From contig JAQJVL010000003.1 of NCBI GenBank assembly GCA_035578905.1, forward strand, positions 8,330,509 through 8,394,508: a stretch of 64,000 nt of DNA, in the 5' to 3' direction. This DNA is from Stictocephala bisonia (Eukaryota; Arthropoda; Insecta; Hemiptera; Membracidae). Below, piece by piece: positions 58,977-64,000 of the stretch (position 1 is the stretch's first letter; every line of letters begins with the position of its first letter). Under the pieces are notes generated by a model. That model was not told where the DNA came from and ran no database searches. It saw only the letters and a list, made by a program, of their open reading frames with translations. The position numbers and the translations under genes were made by a program.

Positions 58977-59400
58977 ATGTTTTCAAAAAAGCGTAAATTG
59001 CTCTCGGTTGAAAAAAGTTATCGTTAGTTAAGGCAATAGAGAAAGGTGAAAAACAATCGGATGTCGTACGGGGCCGTCTCAGTCAACTTAGGCTACGATA
59101 TAGAAGGACAGAAAAAAGTGGCTTGAAGCGAAAATGGAGGGAGGTAGTAGGAAGAAGTTGTGGAGACCTCTGCATGAAGATTTGGATTGCGCTATGCGTC
59201 AGTGGTTCCAGCAGCAGCGTATGAACCATAATGCACTTTCTGGATCTGTGTTCTGAACAAAAGCTGAGTTATTTGCAACTGAACTTGGAATTGAACATTT
59301 CAAAGCATCTGAGGGTTGGCTGAGCAAGTAGAAGCTGCGGCACAAGATTAACTACGTACAGATCGGTGGAGAGGCTCGCAATGTCAACAAAAACCGCACA
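58977..59400 (+). pseudogene. Tigger-like transposase, N-terminal DNA-binding region
   Basis: MFSKKRKLLSVEKS, then with frameshifts LVKAIEKGEKQSDV (first HTH), LWRPLHEDLDCAMRQWFQQQ and FKASEGWLSK, the CENP-B-type second HTH. A TAG replaces the expected codon after WLSK. The frame ends at the minisatellite. Confidence 0.78.
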
Positions 59401-59404
59401 TCAA

Positions 59405-59538
59405 TATCACTGTACGTGTATGGGTCACTACCATTGTACGTGTATGGGTGGGTCACTATCATTGTACATGTACAGGTGGATCACTACCATTGTACGTGTA
59501 CGAGAGGGCAGGTGAGTCACTACCACTGTACGTGTAGT
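59405..59538 (+). repeat. 36-bp minisatellite at a second locus, inside the Tigger relic
   Basis: Five diverged units: CACTGTACGTGTATGGGTCA, then ACCATTGTACGTGTATGGGT and variants. It has lost most of the GGGCGGGTGGG half. Same unit family and orientation (relative to the plus strand) as 3.3-5.5 kb. Confidence 0.88.
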
Positions 59539-59760
59539 GTTTTTGAAGAAGTGGACGAAAATGTGGCTAGAACACCAGGACTTTCCGACGAGGACATCCT
59601 ACATGCAGTTTGTGAAGAAGAAAACAGTGACAGGGAAGTGGAACCAGAGCCCGACCAGTTCTTACCCCTCAGCAGGCATTGGATGCGGCGAAAATCTTCA
59701 TCGATTTTTCATTAATTCAGGGCACTAGACCAGGAATTAGTATATTCATTAGGAGAGATA
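59539..59760 (+). pseudogene. Tigger-like transposase, C-terminal tail
   Basis: VFEEVDENVARTPGLSDEDI, LHAVCEEENSDREVEPEPDQ, then in a shifted frame PVLTPQQALDAAKIFIDFSL and IQG. The acidic linker and the ALDAAKIFIDF helix are the usual end of Tigger/Jerky-type transposases. The catalytic DDE domain between this and the HTH is gone. Confidence 0.72.
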
Positions 59761-59872
59761 GGACATCAGCAAACTTACGTTAGAAGAAAAGTCCACTAAC
59801 ACCACATAAGTAGTAAACAAATACAAAAGAATCACATGTGCACGGGTTTTCAGTGTCACTGGTACTTTCTTC

Positions 59873-59886
59873 GGGGGGGGGGGGGG
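59873..59886. repeat. G14 tract
   Basis: Uninterrupted run of 14 G after CTTTCTTC. A C14 run lies at 61822-61835. Confidence 0.9.
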
Positions 59887-60440
59887 AGGAGACTGACTTA
59901 GCTTCCACTATTGCTGGGTAAGTAGCAGTGTGGTGGAGGTTGTATATCCATAAAGTTCTTATAACATTTATATCTTCTTCAAGGTCAATGCCCTACCAAT
60001 AATTACTAATTTAATTTGTTTCTTTTCATGTTAGTAATGAAAATTTGCAACTTTTTATTGAAGCAGTTTGGTTTTATCGGCCCGATCTATTTTATAACCT
60101 AACCAATGATAATTGTTTTTTCATTCCTACCATACTGTTTTAGCTCGCCAATATAATTGTACAATAGTCATTTCATTTCATTCTGACTTGGTCAGGCAAA
60201 TAGGTAGCTTAGTGTATTTCTTTCTCTGAATTGTGCTTTGTTATTTATTATGACAGCGTTTGTATATCATATTCTTTGTATACTATTTTGTAATATTATA
60301 TTTTGGAATCGTCTCCAATTCCAGACGAGAAATTACCATTGATTTTTGAACAATCAATATAATCCAAAAAGCTGTTTGTGAATCTGATAAAATAAACACA
60401 TCAGACTAAAAAAATTAAATTCAATCATGAGGTCAATTCT
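59887..60440. other. Interval with no gene
   Basis: AT-rich, no terminal repeats or coding signal. Confidence 0.45.
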
Positions 60441-60489
60441 TTAACCCTCCTAGTGTTGACTATGTACCCTCAAAATGTTAGGCGGATTT

Positions 60490-61217
60490 AGCTTGATTTG
60501 CAGACATTTGTTTGAAAAATAATATAAAATATATTTATTATCATAAATACATACTATTATATATCATTTTATTTGTTATATTACACTGAATATTTTACAA
60601 TATGTTTTATGTACATACCTTCATTTTGAAAAATGTTGTGCATCCAAAACTGAAGAAAACATTTTTTTTTGTTGTTTTAGAAAAGTTTTCACTGTTACCA
60701 TAGAAATAAAATAACACAAACAAACAAATCCAGGATAGCCATCTTGTTCAAAATTTAGTAAACTTTAAAAATATATACAATATATACAAATATTTTGCTC
60801 AGCAAAAATTGGAAAGGACAAAAAACAAACGTAAACACCGGCGAGTCAACATGAGCTTGATTTCCAGACATTTGTTTGAAAAATAATATTAAATTTATTT
60901 TTTATTAAAAATACATACTATTATATATCATTTTATTTGTTATATTACACTGAATATTTTACAATATGTTTTATGTACATACCTTCATTTTGAAAAATTT
61001 TGTGCATCCAAAACTGAAGAAAACATTTTTTTTCGTTGTTTTAGAAAAGTTTTCACTGTTACCATAGAAATAAAATAACACAAACAAACAAATCCAGGAT
61101 AGCCATCTTGTTCAAAATTTAGTAAACTTTAAAAATGTATACAATATATACAAATGATTTGCTCAGCAAAAATTGGAAAGGACAAAAAACAAACGTAAAC
61201 ACCGGCGAGTCAACATG
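60490..61217. repeat. 364-bp tandem duplication inside element E
   Basis: Units 60490-60853 and 60854-61217 both start AGCTTGATTT and end CGGCGAGTCAACATG. They differ at only a few bases. Confidence 0.9.
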
Positions 61218-61402
61218 GCCGATCCTCCTTCACTGACTGTTACAGCTATTTTGTAACAAATCACAATTCTCTCGATGCGTGTAATCGATCATATTTGACT
61301 ATCGATTATTCGGTATCATCTCCTGTTTCGATTGATACCACATAGAGTATTATTGACGGAACGATCATGCCAGAATAGCATATGTAACAATGGACTGCAC
61401 AG

Positions 61403-61462
61403 TTGCCGACGCATCGGCAATTAACATTTACGAGACGTACTAAATTGCCGATGCATCGGCAA
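61403..61462. repeat. Subterminal palindromes of element E
   Basis: Perfect 18-bp TTGCCGATGCATCGGCAA at 61445-61462 and a one-base variant at 61403-61420, each followed by TTAAC. Confidence 0.88.
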
Positions 61463-61481
61463 TTAACAACAGGAGGGTTAA

Positions 61482-62866
61482 GGAGAGTTATGCGCATATT
61501 GAAAATTGTCTTCATTGTGAACAAACTGAGCAGATGAAATTATTGATCATTAAGTGACTTGCCATTAAATAACATTTATATTTGACTGTAAGAAAAATAA
61601 AACGAGATCTAACAAAGTAATGAAACACCCTCATCTCTAGCTAAAACAATACATTGAACCATCTAAATTAGTAGTATTATTTTGATTACTTTAATTAGTA
61701 AGAGCAAGTGAATACATTGTAAATTTTATCCGGTTTTACATCTGAACATGATTTACATTTCGGGCCCAACATTAAATGAGTCAAATTCTATCTCACCGAC
61801 ACCATGTGTTCAGTAATAATGCCCCCCCCCCCCCCGTGCCATACATGTACAATTCTAATACAAAAGTGCATTTTAATTCATTCTTCACACCAGTGGCCTG
61901 TTATCAGCCAAGAATCACCATTGTTAGTAAGTATAAAATGTCATAAAACAGGAATTAAATAAAAAAAACAAAAACAGAAAAACAATTCAAACATTGAATT
62001 TTTATTGAACACATTTCAAACACTGTCAATTCCAAGTATAAAAATATGTTAAACTAAGATTAATTCTTGTACTAGAATTTTTATAAACTATAGATCCTAA
62101 GTTTCATAATAATTTAATTGTTTAGGCAACTTATGACACTCAGGAGACTAACATTAATTGAAACATTTCACATTAAACTTTGGTAACTCTATTTCAGTTT
62201 TTACTGTTTCACTGCTTAATATACAAATAATATGAATTTAATTATGATAGTTTAAAGTTTTCAAGCAAATTGTCTGCATTACCCTAAATAAATAAAAATA
62301 TATCTTATCAGCTTAAACTTCTACATGCATCAATAAATTAAAAATGTTTCTTTAATCAATGCAATATTTGTAAAGATGATTGACACATTCATGAATATGT
62401 GACACTAAACAATAGGGAAACATTTTATAATTACGTTGTACGTAAAAAACTGACATGGAAAATTAAGAAGTCTTGCTTGTAAATAATTAGTTTAGGGAAT
62501 AAGATTTTAGAACATTTATCTGAGAAGATAAGTACGCTAAATACAAATGTGCTCATGTTTTTTCACACATTTTCTAGCAGTTGAGAAGAGTGGCAATGTG
62601 GAAGCTTTTAATTGTCACTTACTATGGTAAGCTGGTTCATAGAGTACAATAGATAACAGCCAATCTGTGACAATTGGCAACTTCTACACTGTTGCAATCA
62701 GTCTCTCTTTAAACATCAGATATTAGTGACAGAAAGTTTGATTATTGTCTCAATTATCTTCCCAAGTAAATTTCTTGAAGTCTGACATTTTTTATTACAT
62801 TAATTCTGTGGCCTATATCTAAATAATTAACCTAAAACTTGCATGTTAGAAGCTTCATTTTTAAAT
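61482..62866. other. AT-rich interval, C14 tract, no gene seen
   Basis: The C14 run at 61822-61835 is the only notable feature. Confidence 0.5.
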
Positions 62867-62867
62867 A

Positions 62868-63664
62868 CGGGTGTTGTCCATAAATTAAGGTCTCCTACGA
62901 GCTCCCGTTCTGACAGAGCAAGCTAGCGTAAATCTGACAACAGTGACGTTCTCCTCGCATCCTCCACCACTTTTCTGACCAGTTTCCACCCTTATGTAAC
63001 ACCGTCTTAGCTTAGCAGTCGTTAACGATGAAGGAGAAAACCGACGTTCCCTCCAAGTGTGAATTGCAGTCTGTGAATAAATTTGTGTTGTTTAAGGGGT
63101 ACACCACTTTTTAATTCCATCACGAAATGACCAACGTGTATGGAGAGATGTGTAGAGATATAAAAATATGCGTAATTGATGTAGGGAGCTTGTAAAAGGC
63201 TAAACAAATGTGTATGATGAAGCCAGCTGCGTGCAAACAGTTTCGGACGAGACATTAACGAAAGTTAAGGAACTTTAGTGTATTGATGTAAACCGAATGA
63301 GAGATCGCTGAACAGATAGAAGACATCTCTAGGGCAACTATGAAGATTTTGTTGGTATACACTGAACAAAAGGCTGACAAAGAACCTCCCTCACGTTGCC
63401 CGAACCACCATGGATATCATTGTTGGATACAAACCAAAGTTGGATAGTAAATGATTGACCATTCATATAGGCCTGATTTGTCCTCAAGTGACACCTATTT
63501 TGTTCATCAACTTGAAACAACACTTGAGGAATGTTCGAACAACACTAAAAAATAGCTAAATGTCTAAGATTTCAGAATAAGTAATTGATTTTGCAAAAAC
63601 AACGTTTTTCATGTTTATTATATGAAAAAGCATTGGAGACCTTAATTTATGAGGGCAAGCCTCG
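62868..63664 (+). mobile_element. Degraded, internally deleted mariner
   Basis: TA at 62866-62867 and 63665-63666. Both ends share CATAAATTAAGGTCTCC inside CGGGTG- or CGAGGC-type tips. Frames retain VPSKCELQSVNKFVLFKG (N-terminal HTH), TNVYDEA (linker) and PDLSSSDTYFVHQLETTLE (third catalytic Asp, YSPDLSPSD motif). The central domain with the first two Asp residues is missing or unreadable. It is a different mariner lineage from the one at 37 kb. Confidence 0.72.
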
Positions 63665-63666
63665 TA

Positions 63667-64000
63667 CTTAACTAAATTTCAAGAAAATTGAAACTTGTTA
63701 TCACCTTTATGGTAATATAAGTTTGATTAGATGTTTTTTATTTTAAAATGTCTATAAGTAATGGCTATTAATTGCACATGAACATAATTAAAATGACATG
63801 ATTCATACTTTTTAATGGTGTTTTTGGTTTCTTAAAAAGAAGTATAGAAAAACAAACTATAAAATATCCAACAAAACTACCATTTTCACACCATACATTT
63901 TGTATGCAACTGAATGTTATTAGACTGTGTTATTATCTAGCTCTCATCCTCGCCTAATTAAGTCATCTTTTATAACGTTTTTAATCAACATTTACAAGTC
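63667..64000. other. Window end, no gene seen
   Basis: AT-rich, no recognisable feature. Confidence 0.5.

Larger units (their letters stand above)
58585..59795 (+). mobile_element. Tigger/pogo-like element relic with minisatellite core
   Basis: The left end CAGTTAAATGCCAAATAC and the nearby CTCTTTATAACGATTTCC resemble pogo-type terminal repeats. Transposase N- and C-terminal pieces flank a minisatellite block. The right terminal repeat is not visible. Confidence 0.6.
60445..61477. mobile_element. piggyBac-like non-autonomous element E
   Basis: TTAA flanks at 60441-60444 and 61478-61481. The left end CCCTCCTAGTGTTGA matches the reverse-complemented right end CCCTCCTGTTGTTAA in 12 of 15. Palindrome TTGCCGATGCATCGGCAA lies next to the right end in two copies. 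Most of the interior is a 364-bp tandem duplication. No transposase. Confidence 0.85.

Noticed and set aside
59873..61835. G14 and C14 tracts as paired ends of one element
   Set aside because: Flanking sequences are not inverted repeats of each other and no target duplication is seen.

Overview
This is eukaryotic, AT-rich DNA from an arthropod, most likely an insect. The evidence is one spliced host gene whose product resembles insect TMEM256-like proteins, interstitial TTAGG-like motifs, and a dense mix of Jockey, CR1-like and RTE-like LINEs, a Penelope-like element, mariner, hAT, piggyBac, PIF/Harbinger and Helitron elements. A hemipteran would fit, but the sequence alone does not prove an order. 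There are no bacterial-type operons, and almost everything that is not host gene is transposon or decayed transposon.

Host gene. Three plus-strand coding exons with consistent splice phases (19580-19754, 39039-39166, 53219-53362) join into a small membrane protein of the TMEM256/DUF423 family. Its two introns are about 19.3 kb and 14.1 kb and are packed with transposons. One further splice-flanked exon-like segment on the minus strand (33249-33342) has unknown parentage.

Layout. 1-1.0 kb: end of a Jockey LINE. 1.8-8.1 kb: a 6.3-kb hAT-like element with 15-bp terminal repeats and a near-perfect 8-bp target duplication, filled with a G-rich 36-bp minisatellite. 8.1-11.8 kb: a dead LINE broken by a small repeat and a 1.2-kb hAT element. 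12.0-16.7 kb: a minus-strand Jockey with gag, endonuclease and RT remnants, interrupted by a piggyBac derivative and a Gypsy scrap. 17.1-18.3 kb: two fold-back repeats. 20.7-24.0 kb: a nearly complete piggyBac element. 25.6-27.0 kb: a piggyBac derivative. 29.4-35.6 kb: an RTE-like LINE apparently split by a 5.1-kb segment with Helitron ends. 37-38.3 kb: a mariner. 39.3-45.6 kb: solo LTR, CR1-like LINE and a MADF-bearing PIF/Harbinger-like element. 46.5-52.55 kb: a Penelope-like composite (inverted partial copy plus full copy) bracketed by an 11-bp duplication and interrupted by a 1.1-kb TTAA element. 54.7-57.9 kb: a full-length RTE-like LINE with a 14-bp duplication. 58.6-59.8 kb: a Tigger/pogo relic whose middle has been replaced by the same minisatellite. 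60.4-61.5 kb: another TTAA element. 62.9-63.7 kb: a degraded mariner.

Most notable. Five TTAA-flanked piggyBac-like elements share one design: a short terminal repeat with family-specific 18-20-bp palindromes repeated just inside it. The 36-bp GGG-rich minisatellite sits in two unrelated transposon contexts. The Penelope copies give both filled and empty versions of the same TTAA site. A Helitron-bounded segment carries a possible captured exon.
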